A stretch of 46,457 nt of DNA. Origin: JADJEK01 sp052034255 (GTDB lineage: Bacteria > Planctomycetota > B15-G4 > JADJEK01). Both the position numbers and the translations under genes were made by a program. Every line of letters begins with the position of its first letter. Position 1 is the stretch's first letter. The notes beneath the pieces are model-generated. The model did no database searches and was not told the DNA's origin. It saw only the letters and a program-made list of their open reading frames with translations. Of this stretch, positions 28,194-36,836 are shown one piece after another. The stretch lies in the NCBI GenBank assembly GCA_052034255.1, contig JBPOIU010000084.1, forward strand, positions 1 through 46,457, in the 5' to 3' direction.

Positions 28194-30218
28194 TCACTGC
28201 AGGACGACGACGCTCGTCCCCGCGGCCGGAGGGGTCGGCTCGATGCGGACCTTGGCCTTCTGTCCCTTCTGCGGGAACGCCGACAGCCGGAAGGTCCACG
28301 AGCCCGCCAGCGCGAGCGGCACGTCGACGAGGCTGAGTCCGTCGACGTCGACGTCGAACGTCACGTCTTGCATCGTCGCGTCCGGCCGGACCAGTTGCTT
28401 CACGAGCGTGTCCGGCGTCGAACCGAGCGCCGTCACTTGGACGTCGAGCAACGTGCCCGGCAGCGCCAGGAAGCTCTTTTGTGCGAAGCCGCCGACGGCG
28501 TTCGACGTGAACGTCGCCTTCGCGACCTTCGCGGCCTTCGGCAGCGAGCGCGCGGTCTTCGCCTCGAAGCTGCCTCCGCCCGCGACGTGCTCGAAGCGCA
28601 AGCGGTGCGTGCCGGCCGCGGCTAGCTTCACGGTCCGCTTCGTCTTCGAACCCGGCTTGATCGAGAGCAGCTTCACCGTCGAGCCGTCGGGCGCGAGGAC
28701 ATGGACGCGCGCACTGAGTGCCTTCGGCGTCGTGACGACCAGTTGCAACTTCATGCCGGGGATCGCCGCGAACGCCGCCTCGAGCGCCGGGGTCCCGACG
28801 CCGAGCTGACCCGTGAGTCGATCGCCCGGCGTGAAGCTCGTGACGCCACCACCTCCGGATCCCGCGGGCGTCGACACGTTCAGCGCCAGCGCATAACCGT
28901 TGCGAGCGCCGAACACGCGCACGAACCACGGACCGGACTCGGACGCCGCATCGACGACGCACCATTCGTCGTCGTCGGCGCTCGTCGAGCCGACGACGAG
29001 ATTCAGCGCCGGGTCGAACAGTTGGAGCTCGAGGTTGCCCGCCGCGTGCGCGAACAGGACTCCCGCTTCGAGGCGCTGGCCAGCGACGAGTTCGATCGAG
29101 AACCAGTCCTCGTCACTCGCGGCGAGCACGAGTCCGCTCGTCGTGCCCGCGCTGCGCGGAGTCGCCGTTTGTGGACCGTCATTGGGTTCGAAGGCGTCGT
29201 CCGCGTTCGGTCCCGCCGTGACGGTCAACCATTCCTTCAAGTGCGCGACGTCGTTCGACGCGTTCGCGTCCCCGGGCGTCGTGAGTTCGACGACGACGGC
29301 CCAGGATCCGGGAGCGATCGACCCCGGCAACTGCCCGGCGAAGTCGTACGTGCCCGCGGTCTCCTTCGGAAACGTCGCGAACGTCCAATCGCCGATCAGC
29401 ACGCCACCACTGGGCGAGAGTTGCGATTTCGACAACCACAACCGGACGCGCAGGTTCGTGAGGTCGACATTGCCGACGTTCTCGATCGTGACGCCCTTCG
29501 CGACGACCGCGCCGCCCTGCGGCACGACGAACGCCGAGAGTCCGGAGTTCGCGAGCTTGCCCGCGACGACGCGATGCGCGAACACCGCCGCGTCCTTCGT
29601 CGTCGGCACCGTCGCGATGCCCGAGTACGCGGCGCGCAGGATCTTCGCGTCGTGCGCGTGCGGCGAACTCGCTGGCGCCGCGACGTGCGGATACAGCGCG
29701 TGCATGACGCTCGGGACGTCGTACGTGTACGACTCGGCGGTCGTCTGCACCCCGAGAGCGTGGCCGAGCTCATGCATCATCACGGCCGGCAAGTAGTACA
29801 GCGTCGGGCTGAACTCGGCCGCCAACGCGCTCGACGTCCACTGGTACGCGGGATTCACGCAGACGTCGGACTCGGTGATCTGATTCGAGCCGAGGTCGTA
29901 GCTGACGATCGTGAGCGCGAGCGCGCTGCCGTAGTGGAAGCCGTACGTCGACGCGAGGTCCGCGTCCGGTGCGAAGCCCGCGAACTCGCTGACGCCGTTC
30001 GCGCCCCAGAAGCCATCGCTGCCGAATTGCCGGAACAGGTCGACCGACGCGTTCCACGCGGTCATGCAGGAGTCGTTGACGCTCTTCGCGAAGAAGCCGG
30101 GCGGCAAGTTCTCCATGTTCGCGTACGGCGGCCGCCACTTGTCGACGACGATCGGATCGCCGGCGGTTGCGGTGGAGCAGAGTGTCGAGAGCACGAGCAG
30201 TCCGAACTTGTGCAGCAT
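28194..30218 (-). CDS. Secreted metzincin-like protein with CARDB and PPC domains, third zinc ligand missing
   Basis: 674 residues. ATG 30218 is chosen over the upstream in-frame TTG because GGAG lies six bases before it and it opens a signal peptide (LHKFGLLVLSTLCSTATA). The catalytic-like region has H149-E150-x-x-H153 (MHELGHALGVQT) and a Met-turn-like SVMHALYPH (Met172). In matrixins the third ligand would be His159, but here it is Thr. Downstream are a CARDB-type domain (VTIENVGNVDLTNLRVRLWL), a PPC domain (FEPNDGPQTATPRSAG and DEDWFSIELVAGQRL), and two similar C-terminal beta repeats (AAIPGMKLQLVVTT and LALPGTLLDVQVTA). Either the zinc site uses another residue or the protein is a non-catalytic binder. 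The upstream secreted gene ends 16 bases away. Confidence 0.87.
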   Translation of the reverse strand: MLHKFGLLVLSTLCSTATAGDPIVVDKWRPPYANMENLPPGFFAKSVNDSCMTAWNASVDLFRQFGSDGFWGANGVSEFAGFAPDADLASTYGFHYGSALALTIVSYDLGSNQITESDVCVNPAYQWTSSALAAEFSPTLYYLPAVMMHELGHALGVQTTAESYTYDVPSVMHALYPHVAAPASSPHAHDAKILRAAYSGIATVPTTKDAAVFAHRVVAGKLANSGLSAFVVPQGGAVVAKGVTIENVGNVDLTNLRVRLWLSKSQLSPSGGVLIGDWTFATFPKETAGTYDFAGQLPGSIAPGSWAVVVELTTPGDANASNDVAHLKEWLTVTAGPNADDAFEPNDGPQTATPRSAGTTSGLVLAASDEDWFSIELVAGQRLEAGVLFAHAAGNLELQLFDPALNLVVGSTSADDDEWCVVDAASESGPWFVRVFGARNGYALALNVSTPAGSGGGGVTSFTPGDRLTGQLGVGTPALEAAFAAIPGMKLQLVVTTPKALSARVHVLAPDGSTVKLLSIKPGSKTKRTVKLAAAGTHRLRFEHVAGGGSFEAKTARSLPKAAKVAKATFTSNAVGGFAQKSFLALPGTLLDVQVTALGSTPDTLVKQLVRPDATMQDVTFDVDVDGLSLVDVPLALAGSWTFRLSAFPQKGQKAKVRIEPTPPAAGTSVVVLQ

Positions 30219-30234
30219 GGCGTTCTCCAACCGT

Positions 30235-30921
30235 TCAGCGCGCGATCGCGCGCACGGACTCGAGGAACGAAGCGAGCGTCACGATGGCGACGGGACGCGG
30301 CGGGTCGACCGTGGCGCTCGCGCCCACGGCGTCACCGCGATCGGTGCGCTCGGGAAGCGGCGGCGACGGCGGTGCCGCACACTCACGCCACGTGATCGCG
30401 CCGGACTCGATCGCATCCACGACGTCGGTGAACACGGGTTCGTCCGATGCGAACGACGCGATTGCTCGCGACGCGACGTCGATCGGATGTGCGACGTCGC
30501 TCGCGCGGTCGCGGAGGACGCGGAACAGTCCGCGATCCCCACCGACGCACGGATTCGCGTACGTCTTGCCGTCGTGGTGCGCGAGGACGACGACCTCGTC
30601 GCCGACCGCGAACGTCGGCACTCCGGCCACGACGATGCGCGTTGAGCCGACCGTTCCGCCCGCGAACGTCAACGTGACGTGCCCATCGACGATGCCGGAG
30701 TTTCGGTCGACGATCGAGTCGTCGACGCGGAACTTCACATGCGTGAACGCCATGCGCCCGCTCGCGTGGGCCGACTCGCGAACGTCCACGACCGTGCCGT
30801 GGAACGCGAGATCTGCGCGCCGGACGACGTCCCGGAACGCGAGCGGCTCGAACGTCGACGCCCGCGCGCCGACCGCGCCGAGGACCAGACCGAGTGCGAG
30901 CGTGAATCGACCGATGCGCAT
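30235..30921 (-). CDS. Small secreted protein preceding the metzincin-like gene
   Basis: 228 residues. ATG 30921 has GGAGG five bases upstream and a signal peptide (RIGRFTLALGLVLGAVGARA). The mature start TFEPLAFRDVVRRADLAFHG followed by TVVDVRESAHASGRM resembles a family of secreted beta-barrel proteins often encoded just before matrixin-like proteases in environmental bacteria. That recollection is not checked. A VFTDVVDAIESGAITW helix and a Pro-rich stretch close it. A likely operon of three or four minus-strand genes begins here. Confidence 0.78.
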   Translation of the reverse strand: MRIGRFTLALGLVLGAVGARASTFEPLAFRDVVRRADLAFHGTVVDVRESAHASGRMAFTHVKFRVDDSIVDRNSGIVDGHVTLTFAGGTVGSTRIVVAGVPTFAVGDEVVVLAHHDGKTYANPCVGGDRGLFRVLRDRASDVAHPIDVASRAIASFASDEPVFTDVVDAIESGAITWRECAAPPSPPLPERTDRGDAVGASATVDPPRPVAIVTLASFLESVRAIAR

Positions 30922-31040
30922 GAAAGCCTCCGTTCTGTCCGAGGAATCGGAGGTCGGCGCGCGCGGGGACACGAATTCGGCCTACGTCCGCAAGGTCGAG
31001 CGAGGTCGCGACGACCCGCCGCACCGTCCACCGCCTCGCC

Positions 31041-31046
31041 TACGAT
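31041..31046 (+). promoter_or_regulatory. Putative -10 element, leaderless start of the kinase gene
   Basis: TACGAT followed by CCGCGCCC and then ATG 31055: eight bases between hexamer and start codon, with no Shine-Dalgarno. Confidence 0.42.
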
Positions 31047-31054
31047 CCGCGCCC

Positions 31055-34000
31055 ATGGTGGAAGGACCTCGCGACGACGAAGCGCTCGACGCTCCCGAAG
31101 ATGCCGCGTTCGACGCGTTCGTCGAAGCGATGGCGCGGGGTGAGTCTCCGCGCGTGGACGATTGGGTCGCTCGCTTCGGCGATCCGACGGGAGAGTTGCG
31201 GCGCCGGCTCGAGGCGCTGTCGTGGATGACGTCGAACGCGGGCGCGGCGACCGGGACCGACGACGCGCCGCCGTTCGAGCGCCTCGGTGACTTTCGGCTG
31301 ATCCGCCGGCTCGGGGAAGGCGGCATGGGCGTCGTGTGGCTCGCGCAGCAGGAATCGTTGAAGCGTCCGGTTGCGCTGAAGTTGATCCGGGCCGAGCGCA
31401 CCGGTTCGGGCGACGTCGAGCGTCGGTTCCAACGTGAAGCCGAGTCCGTCGCTCGACTACGGCATCCGAACATCGTGCAGATCCACGCGTCCGGCGAAGA
31501 ACGGGGCGTTCGGTATCTGGCGATGGAGTTCGTCGACGGCCGCGCGCTCGACGACGTCGCTCGCGAGGCGATCGCGCAAGGCAAGCGCCTCGATGTCCCG
31601 CGCGTGCTCGGCTGGATCGCGGCGATCGCCCGCGCATTGGCCGCTGCGCATGCCGAGGGCATCGTGCATCGGGACGTGAAGCCGTCGAACATCGTCGTGC
31701 GAACCGACGACACCGCAATGCTGACGGACTTCGGGCTGGCGCGCGACGTCGACGCGACCGTCGCGACGCGAAGCGCCGGCTTCATGGGAACTCCGAGCTA
31801 CGCGGCGCCCGAACAAATCGACGCGCACATCGGTCCGATCGACGCGCGCACCGACGTTTACGCGCTCGGAGCGACGCTGTACGAACTCGTGACCGGGGTC
31901 GTCCCGTTCTCGGGCAACACCACGGAGCAAGTGCTGCACGGCATCGTCTCGGCGTCGTTGACGGCTCCCCGTCGCCGCAACAAGGCGCTGTCGCGTGATC
32001 TCGAGACCGTGATCCTGAAGGCGATGGAGCGCGATCCGCGCCGGCGCTACGTCGATGCGGCGGCGTTCGCCGACGACATCGACGCGCTTCTCGCCCTGCG
32101 TCCCATCGCCGCGCGACCGCCGAGCGTCGTTCGCCGCGGCGTGGCTTGGGTGCGTCACCGGCCGCTGCTCGCCGTGTCGTTCCTCGCGGTCGTGCTCGTG
32201 GTCGTCGCGGCGCCGTGGTACGCGGCGCGTCAGCGACGTTTCGAGGCCGATGCAGCGCTGGCCGACGCCCGCGCTCGGATCGCGGCGCATCGCGATCGCG
32301 GAGAGCAGGAGCGCACGACGAACGAGGAGCTCTCGCCGCTCCGCGCGATCTTCCAGAAGCACTACTTGCCGCCCATCCACAAGCGCGAGATGCGCGAGCT
32401 CGAAGCGCGACGCGATGCACTCGCGCAAGAGCGGGATCAGGCGTTCTTCGGCGCACTTGGTGCACTCGAGCAAGCGGAGCGCCTCGGAGCCGATCGAGAC
32501 GCCCTACGCCGCGCGCGTGCGGAACTGTTCATGGACGGATGGCGGGACGCGGAGGCGCGCGCCGACAGCGTGCGCGCGGCGTCGTTCGCCGATCTCGTGC
32601 GGCAGCACGACGACGAACGGCGTTTCGCTGGGGAACTCGCGGGCCTGGGAACACTCGAGCTCCGCACGACACCGGTGCCCGCGCGGGCGTGGTTGTTCCG
32701 TTACGAAGAGCTCTCTCGGCTCGAATCCGCGGGAGACCCCCGTCTCGTGCCGGTGCCCGTCGGCGATGCGAGGCCGTTGGTGAAACCAGGGGCGACGGTA
32801 CTGCGCGTCGCGCGTGGCGTCGGTGACGTGCCGACCGGAGCGTTGATCACGCATGTGCGCGGGCGCCCCGTGGCCGGCGTGATGTTCGCGGCGCACGATG
32901 CCGGCGAAGTCCGCGAGTTCGACGTCCTCGCACGCATCGACGGCGAGCGCGTCCACTCGCGATTCGAATTCGACGTGTTGGCCGAGACGCAGCGTGGGCA
33001 TGACGGCGTGCCGAACGAGCGCGTCGTCTACACGTTCGAGCGCGAGGGTTCGACGTACGACGTCACGCGGACATTCGACGAAGGGCCGCCGGTCGCGATC
33101 GTCGACGCGCGAGGCCTCTGCGAGCGCGGTGGACTCGTCGCCCGTGTCGTCGACGATGGTGCGGAGCGCGACGTCGAATTGCCGACGGGTCTTGCCGTGC
33201 GGTTCACAGCGGCGCCTCTCGTGCGCTCGGAGCCCTGCTGCATCGGCACGACTCCATTGCGAAAGGACGGGCTCGTGCCCGGCTCGTACCTGCTGTTGCT
33301 GCGCGCCGATGGTCAGGAGGATCTGCGCGTGCCGTTCGTGCTGGGGCGGGGGACGACGCGCACGCTCGAGCCGATCTTCTTCCCGCGCGGTACGACTCCC
33401 GATGGGTTCGTGCGGGTGGTCGCGGGTGACGTCGCCGTCGGCGACGACGAGAACTCGATGTCGTCCGACGAGCGGTCGACGAAGGCCGTCGACGACGTAT
33501 TCGTCCAAGAGCGCGAGGTCACTTTCCGCGAGTACTTCGAGTTCTTGAACGACCCGGCGACGCGGACCGAGGTCGAGAGCTCGCCGACGCTGATTCGCCT
33601 GCCGCGGCGGCCGGAGAACGCGGCGGACGGTGGATATCTGCCGCGCTCGCCGGAGGGACGGCTGTTGCTGCCGCAGCTGTGGGTGGATTGGCCGGTGATC
33701 GGCGTGTCGCAACAGGACGCGGAGGCGTACGTCCAATGGCGCAATGCGCGCGCCGAGCGCAACGGCGAGTCGGTGACGTATGCCTTGCCGTCTCCGTACG
33801 AATGGGAGAAGGCGGCGCGCGGCGTCGACGCGCGCAGTTATCCGTTCGGGAATCGCTTCGATCCGGCGTTCGGGAAGTTCCTGATGTCACGGCCGGTCCG
33901 TGCGGATACGCCGTACGACGTCCAGCCCGAGCCCGTGATGTCGTTCCCGATCGATGAGTCGGTGTACGGCGTGTTCGACCTCGCGGGCTCGCAGAGCGAA

Positions 34001-34177
34001 TGGGTCGGCGGCGAGCTGTCGCGGACGAACATCGAGATCCACGCGGAGTACCGCGGCGGGTCGTGGACGCACAACACCATCGATTCCGGTCGAGCGTCGG
34101 TTCGGTCGGGCATGGCTCCCGAACAGGCCGCAGGTTCCATCGGGTTTCGACTCGCCGCGAAGCGGAGGTCACCGTGA
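31055..34177 (+). CDS. Transmembrane Ser/Thr protein kinase with PEGA-like and FGE-like extracytoplasmic domains
   Basis: 1040 residues. A short N-terminal region (about 1-75) precedes a PknB-type kinase: Gly loop LGEGGMGVVW (86-95), Lys109 in VALKLI, IVHRDVKPSN, LTDFGLARD and YAAPEQIDA. All catalytic residues are present. One membrane helix (LLAVSFLAVVLVVVAAPWYA, about 370-390) is followed by a coiled-coil stretch. Then comes a PEGA-like segment (GTTPLRKDGLVPGSYLLLLR) and a C-terminal formylglycine-generating-enzyme-like domain (VIGVSQQDAEAYVQW, LPSPYEWEKAARG, YGVFDLAGSQSEWVGG, RGGSW). The active-site Cys expected near the RGGSW end is absent, so that domain probably senses or binds. Its stop overlaps the start of a sigma factor (GTGA), implying a signalling pair. 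Confidence 0.93.
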   Translation: MVEGPRDDEALDAPEDAAFDAFVEAMARGESPRVDDWVARFGDPTGELRRRLEALSWMTSNAGAATGTDDAPPFERLGDFRLIRRLGEGGMGVVWLAQQESLKRPVALKLIRAERTGSGDVERRFQREAESVARLRHPNIVQIHASGEERGVRYLAMEFVDGRALDDVAREAIAQGKRLDVPRVLGWIAAIARALAAAHAEGIVHRDVKPSNIVVRTDDTAMLTDFGLARDVDATVATRSAGFMGTPSYAAPEQIDAHIGPIDARTDVYALGATLYELVTGVVPFSGNTTEQVLHGIVSASLTAPRRRNKALSRDLETVILKAMERDPRRRYVDAAAFADDIDALLALRPIAARPPSVVRRGVAWVRHRPLLAVSFLAVVLVVVAAPWYAARQRRFEADAALADARARIAAHRDRGEQERTTNEELSPLRAIFQKHYLPPIHKREMRELEARRDALAQERDQAFFGALGALEQAERLGADRDALRRARAELFMDGWRDAEARADSVRAASFADLVRQHDDERRFAGELAGLGTLELRTTPVPARAWLFRYEELSRLESAGDPRLVPVPVGDARPLVKPGATVLRVARGVGDVPTGALITHVRGRPVAGVMFAAHDAGEVREFDVLARIDGERVHSRFEFDVLAETQRGHDGVPNERVVYTFEREGSTYDVTRTFDEGPPVAIVDARGLCERGGLVARVVDDGAERDVELPTGLAVRFTAAPLVRSEPCCIGTTPLRKDGLVPGSYLLLLRADGQEDLRVPFVLGRGTTRTLEPIFFPRGTTPDGFVRVVAGDVAVGDDENSMSSDERSTKAVDDVFVQEREVTFREYFEFLNDPATRTEVESSPTLIRLPRRPENAADGGYLPRSPEGRLLLPQLWVDWPVIGVSQQDAEAYVQWRNARAERNGESVTYALPSPYEWEKAARGVDARSYPFGNRFDPAFGKFLMSRPVRADTPYDVQPEPVMSFPIDESVYGVFDLAGSQSEWVGGELSRTNIEIHAEYRGGSWTHNTIDSGRASVRSGMAPEQAAGSIGFRLAAKRRSP

Positions 34178-34749
34178 CCGGGCGCGACGCGTTTGCGGCG
34201 CTGCTCGAGCAGCATCGCGCGCGGTTGCGAGCATTCGTCGCGGCCGAAGCGAAGACTCTGCTGCGCTTCGAGACCGAGGACGACCTCGTGCAGGGTGTCC
34301 ACGCGCACGCGCTGCGTGTGGCCGAGCGACTCGAATGGCGCGGCGAGCGCGAGTTCCTGCATTGGCTGTTCACGCTCGCGCGTCAGCACTTCACCGATCG
34401 TCGGCGGCATTGGTTCGCGCTGCGGCGCGACGGCGGCTCGTTGCTGCGCCTGACGGCCTCGCCGCAAAGCGCGGACGATCGCGATCGCGTCGCGCATCCG
34501 CGGGCATCGAACACGGGGCCGGCCACGTTCGCGCAGAAGCGCGAGCAGCTCGCGCTCGCGGCGAAGGCGTTGGCGGTGCTGTCGGAGCGTGATCGTCGTT
34601 TGGTGCAATCGTTCAGCGAGGACGCGCCGATCGCCGATCTCGCGCGCGAGTGGAACGCCAGCGAGGAGGCCGTGAAGAAGGCCCGTCAGCGCGCCGTGGA
34701 GCGCTTTCGCGCGACGTACGCACTGCTCGAGAAGTCACGCGGGGCGTGA
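34174..34749 (+). CDS. Sigma-70-family (ECF-like) RNA polymerase sigma factor
   Basis: 191 residues. GTG 34174 overlaps the kinase stop and has GGAGG at 34164-34168. Region 2 is seen in ETEDDLVQGVHAHALRVAER and FLHWLFTLARQHFTDRRRHW. A loop rich in Asp/Arg/Ser follows. Region 4 is LAVLSERDRRLVQSFSED with the helix-turn-helix IADLAREWNASEEAVKKARQ. No anti-sigma gene is adjacent, and the kinase may control its activity by phosphorylation, as proposed for kinase-linked ECF groups. The 3' end overlaps the convergent nitroreductase gene by 15 bases. Confidence 0.88.
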   Translation: MTGRDAFAALLEQHRARLRAFVAAEAKTLLRFETEDDLVQGVHAHALRVAERLEWRGEREFLHWLFTLARQHFTDRRRHWFALRRDGGSLLRLTASPQSADDRDRVAHPRASNTGPATFAQKREQLALAAKALAVLSERDRRLVQSFSEDAPIADLAREWNASEEAVKKARQRAVERFRATYALLEKSRGA

Positions 34750-35418
34750 CGGCTCCACGAACACCGCGACCTCGTCGAGCGATTTGCGCACGAGGTTCGG
34801 CACGGTCGCGTCCGGCGCGGCGTGGCCGATGGGGAACAGGATGGTCGCCTTCTCGTGTTCGGGACGCCCGAGCAGCTTGCCGAGGAAGTGCATCGGACTC
34901 GGCGTGTGCGTCAGCGTGGAAAGGCCCATGCGATGCAGCGCGGCGATGAACAGGCCGCACGCGATGCCGACGCTCTCGGACACGTAGTAGTGCTTCTTGC
35001 GCGAGCCGTCGGCGTGGAAGCCGTGGCTCTGCGCGAACACGACCACGAGCCACGGGGCGGTCTCGAGGAACGGCTTGTGCCAGTCGGTGCCGATCGGAGC
35101 GAGCGCCGCGCGCCAATCGTCGGGGATGCGCGACTCGTAGAACGTGCGCTCCTCGTGCTCCGCGGCCTCGCGGATCGCGCGCTTCGTCGCGGGGTCGGAG
35201 ACGGCGACGAACGTCCACGGCTGCATGTGCGCGCCAGAGGGTGCGGTCGACGCGGCGCGGATCGCGAGCTCGATCGCCTCGCGCGGCACGGGCTCGTCGG
35301 AGAAGAAGCGCACGGAGCGGCGCGCATCGAACTCGGCGAGGCAAGCGCGCCCGCGAGCGAGCATCGAGACGTCGTCGACGCGAGGAGGTCGATAGGGCAG
35401 GTGCGAGGGATCGCTCAT
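34735..35418 (-). CDS. Nitroreductase-family flavoprotein, iodotyrosine-deiodinase-like
   Basis: 227 residues, cytoplasmic FMN enzyme. ATG 35418 is preferred to upstream in-frame starts. The sequence fits the bacterial iodotyrosine deiodinase (IYD/BluB-like) subgroup: RRSVRFFSDEPVPREAIELA, AASTAPSGAHMQPWTFVAVS (FMN binding), AAEHEERTFYESRIPDDWR (active-site lid) and GTDWHKPFLETAPWLVVVFA. Likely reactions are reductive dehalogenation of halotyrosines or related aromatics; an ordinary nitroreductase is the alternative. A TACGCT element eight bases upstream suggests a leaderless transcript. Confidence 0.9.
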   Translation of the reverse strand: MSDPSHLPYRPPRVDDVSMLARGRACLAEFDARRSVRFFSDEPVPREAIELAIRAASTAPSGAHMQPWTFVAVSDPATKRAIREAAEHEERTFYESRIPDDWRAALAPIGTDWHKPFLETAPWLVVVFAQSHGFHADGSRKKHYYVSESVGIACGLFIAALHRMGLSTLTHTPSPMHFLGKLLGRPEHEKATILFPIGHAAPDATVPNLVRKSLDEVAVFVEPSRPA

Positions 35419-35426
35419 GGCGCGCC

Positions 35427-35432
35427 AGCGTA
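35427..35432 (-). promoter_or_regulatory. Putative -10 element, leaderless start of the nitroreductase gene
   Basis: Minus-strand TACGCT, then GGCGCGCC, then ATG 35418. No Shine-Dalgarno. Confidence 0.38.
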
Positions 35433-35439
35433 GGCGACA

Positions 35440-35469
35440 GACGGGGACAGACGCGCCTCCGTCCCCGTC
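35440..35469. repeat. 9-bp perfect inverted repeat in the divergent region
   Basis: GACGGGGAC (35440-35448) and GTCCCCGTC (35461-35469) with a 12-base loop, between the nitroreductase and beta-helix promoters. It could be an operator, or a dispersed repeat: a related CGGGGAC core occurs near 23460. Confidence 0.5.
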
Positions 35470-35524
35470 GCGGTTGCGGTCCGCGCGCTGGTTCGGCAAG
35501 CTCGGTCGTCACGGAGGAACCGCC

Positions 35525-36808
35525 ATGCGTAACGTGGTGTTCGCGATCGGATGGGGAGTCGGGTTCGCGGTCGCTGCCGATGCCGGCGTGATCGTCGTCG
35601 ACCAAGCCGGTGGAGGTCAGTTCTTCCACGTGCAGAAGGCGCTGATGTCCGCGCAGACCGGCGACATCCTCGTCATCAAGTCCGGCGACTACCGCGACCA
35701 GCCCGCGAACACGCCGACGATCACCGCGAAGTCCCTCGTACTGATCGGCGAGGGGCCGACGCGTCCCGTGCTCAACAACCTGTACATCAATCAACTCGGC
35801 GCGCAGCAGAACGTCGTCGTGCGCGGGATCGAGTTCCGGCCGGTCGTGCCAGCCTTCCTCGGCGGCGGCGTGGTCACGTCGTGCGCCGGCGGCGTGCTGT
35901 TCGAGGACTGCGTCCTCGTTGGCGGCCGCGGCAATAACGGCAATCCGTGGTCACCCTCGATCGACGGCTCGCCAGGCCTCGAGGTCGTGAGTTCGCCACG
36001 CGTCGTCCTTTCGCGCTGCGCGTTGACCGGTGGCGTCGGCATCGACGAGCACTTCACCGGCGGCAACATTGACTATCACGCGTCGGGCGGAGGCTTCGGC
36101 CTGTCGGCGCAAACGTCGAGCGTCGCGGCGTTCGACTGCACGTTCGTCGGAGGCGTCGGCGGCACCGGTCCTGGCGCCATCGACGTCCCGAACGACGGTG
36201 GCGACGGCATCCGCGCGAGCGCGTCGACGGTGCGGCTCGCCGGTTGTTCGGTGAGCGGTGGCATGGGCGGGACGTTCACGACGATCGTGACGCTGCACAG
36301 CGGGGACGGCGGCGATGGGCTCGTGCTGACGAACGGAGCGACCTGCGAATCGTTCGACACGACGTTCACGGGCGGCCCGATCGGCGTGGGCACCGCTCCG
36401 CTCGGCGCGGTACCCGGCACTGGCGTCCTCGCGCCCTCGGGCGCGCTGACGCAACTCGCGGCGAACGCGCGCACGTTCGCGCTGGAGTCGCCGGTCCAAG
36501 TCGGCCAACCCCTCACGATCACCGTGCTCGGCGAGCAAGGCGACGTCGTGCTGCTGCTGCTCGGCCGCGGCATCGAGATCCTGCAAGTCGGCGGTTCGGT
36601 CGGTTGGCTGACGATGCAGCCGCCGCTGCCGGCGCCGCTGACCCTGACCACGATCACGGCGGCGAACGGCGGTGGCAGCCTGACGCTCCCCGCTCCGCCG
36701 ATCCCGATCCCGGGCCTCACGGGCATCGCCTTCCCATTCCAGGCCTACTTCCTCGGCAACGGGACGCCGGTCGCGGGCAGTCCTTCGGAGCTCGTGCTGC
36801 TGTATTGA
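35525..36808 (+). CDS. Secreted right-handed beta-helix protein with planctomycete-type C-terminal beta domain
   Basis: 427 residues. ATG 35525 has GGAGG at 35513-35517 and a signal peptide (RNVVFAIGWGVGFAVAADAG). The body starts like pectate-lyase-fold proteins (VIVVDQAGGGQFFHVQKALM, then TGDILVIKSGDYRD). It continues in Gly/Thr/Ser-rich turns with regular spacing (VVLSRCALTGGVG, VAAFDCTFVGGVGG, VRLAGCSVSGGMGG), giving beta-helix rungs with inward Cys. The last 115 residues form a separate all-beta module (QPLTITVLGEQGDVVLLLLG to SPSELVLLY) that resembles the tail of the protein at 42646. No lyase active site is recognisable, so binding or structure is as likely as catalysis. Confidence 0.82.
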   Translation: MRNVVFAIGWGVGFAVAADAGVIVVDQAGGGQFFHVQKALMSAQTGDILVIKSGDYRDQPANTPTITAKSLVLIGEGPTRPVLNNLYINQLGAQQNVVVRGIEFRPVVPAFLGGGVVTSCAGGVLFEDCVLVGGRGNNGNPWSPSIDGSPGLEVVSSPRVVLSRCALTGGVGIDEHFTGGNIDYHASGGGFGLSAQTSSVAAFDCTFVGGVGGTGPGAIDVPNDGGDGIRASASTVRLAGCSVSGGMGGTFTTIVTLHSGDGGDGLVLTNGATCESFDTTFTGGPIGVGTAPLGAVPGTGVLAPSGALTQLAANARTFALESPVQVGQPLTITVLGEQGDVVLLLLGRGIEILQVGGSVGWLTMQPPLPAPLTLTTITAANGGGSLTLPAPPIPIPGLTGIAFPFQAYFLGNGTPVAGSPSELVLLY

Positions 36809-36815
36809 TCGACCA

Positions 36816-36836
36816 GTCGGCGACGCACGCGCCGAC
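36816..36836 (+). terminator. Hairpin after the beta-helix gene
   Basis: GTCGGCG / CGCCGAC arms with a 7-base loop, seven bases past the stop. No T-run. Confidence 0.4.

Noticed and set aside
27136..30395. Two long plus-strand frames opposite the secreted and metzincin-like genes
   Set aside because: No domain pattern. The minus strand has signal peptides, ribosome sites and HELGH.
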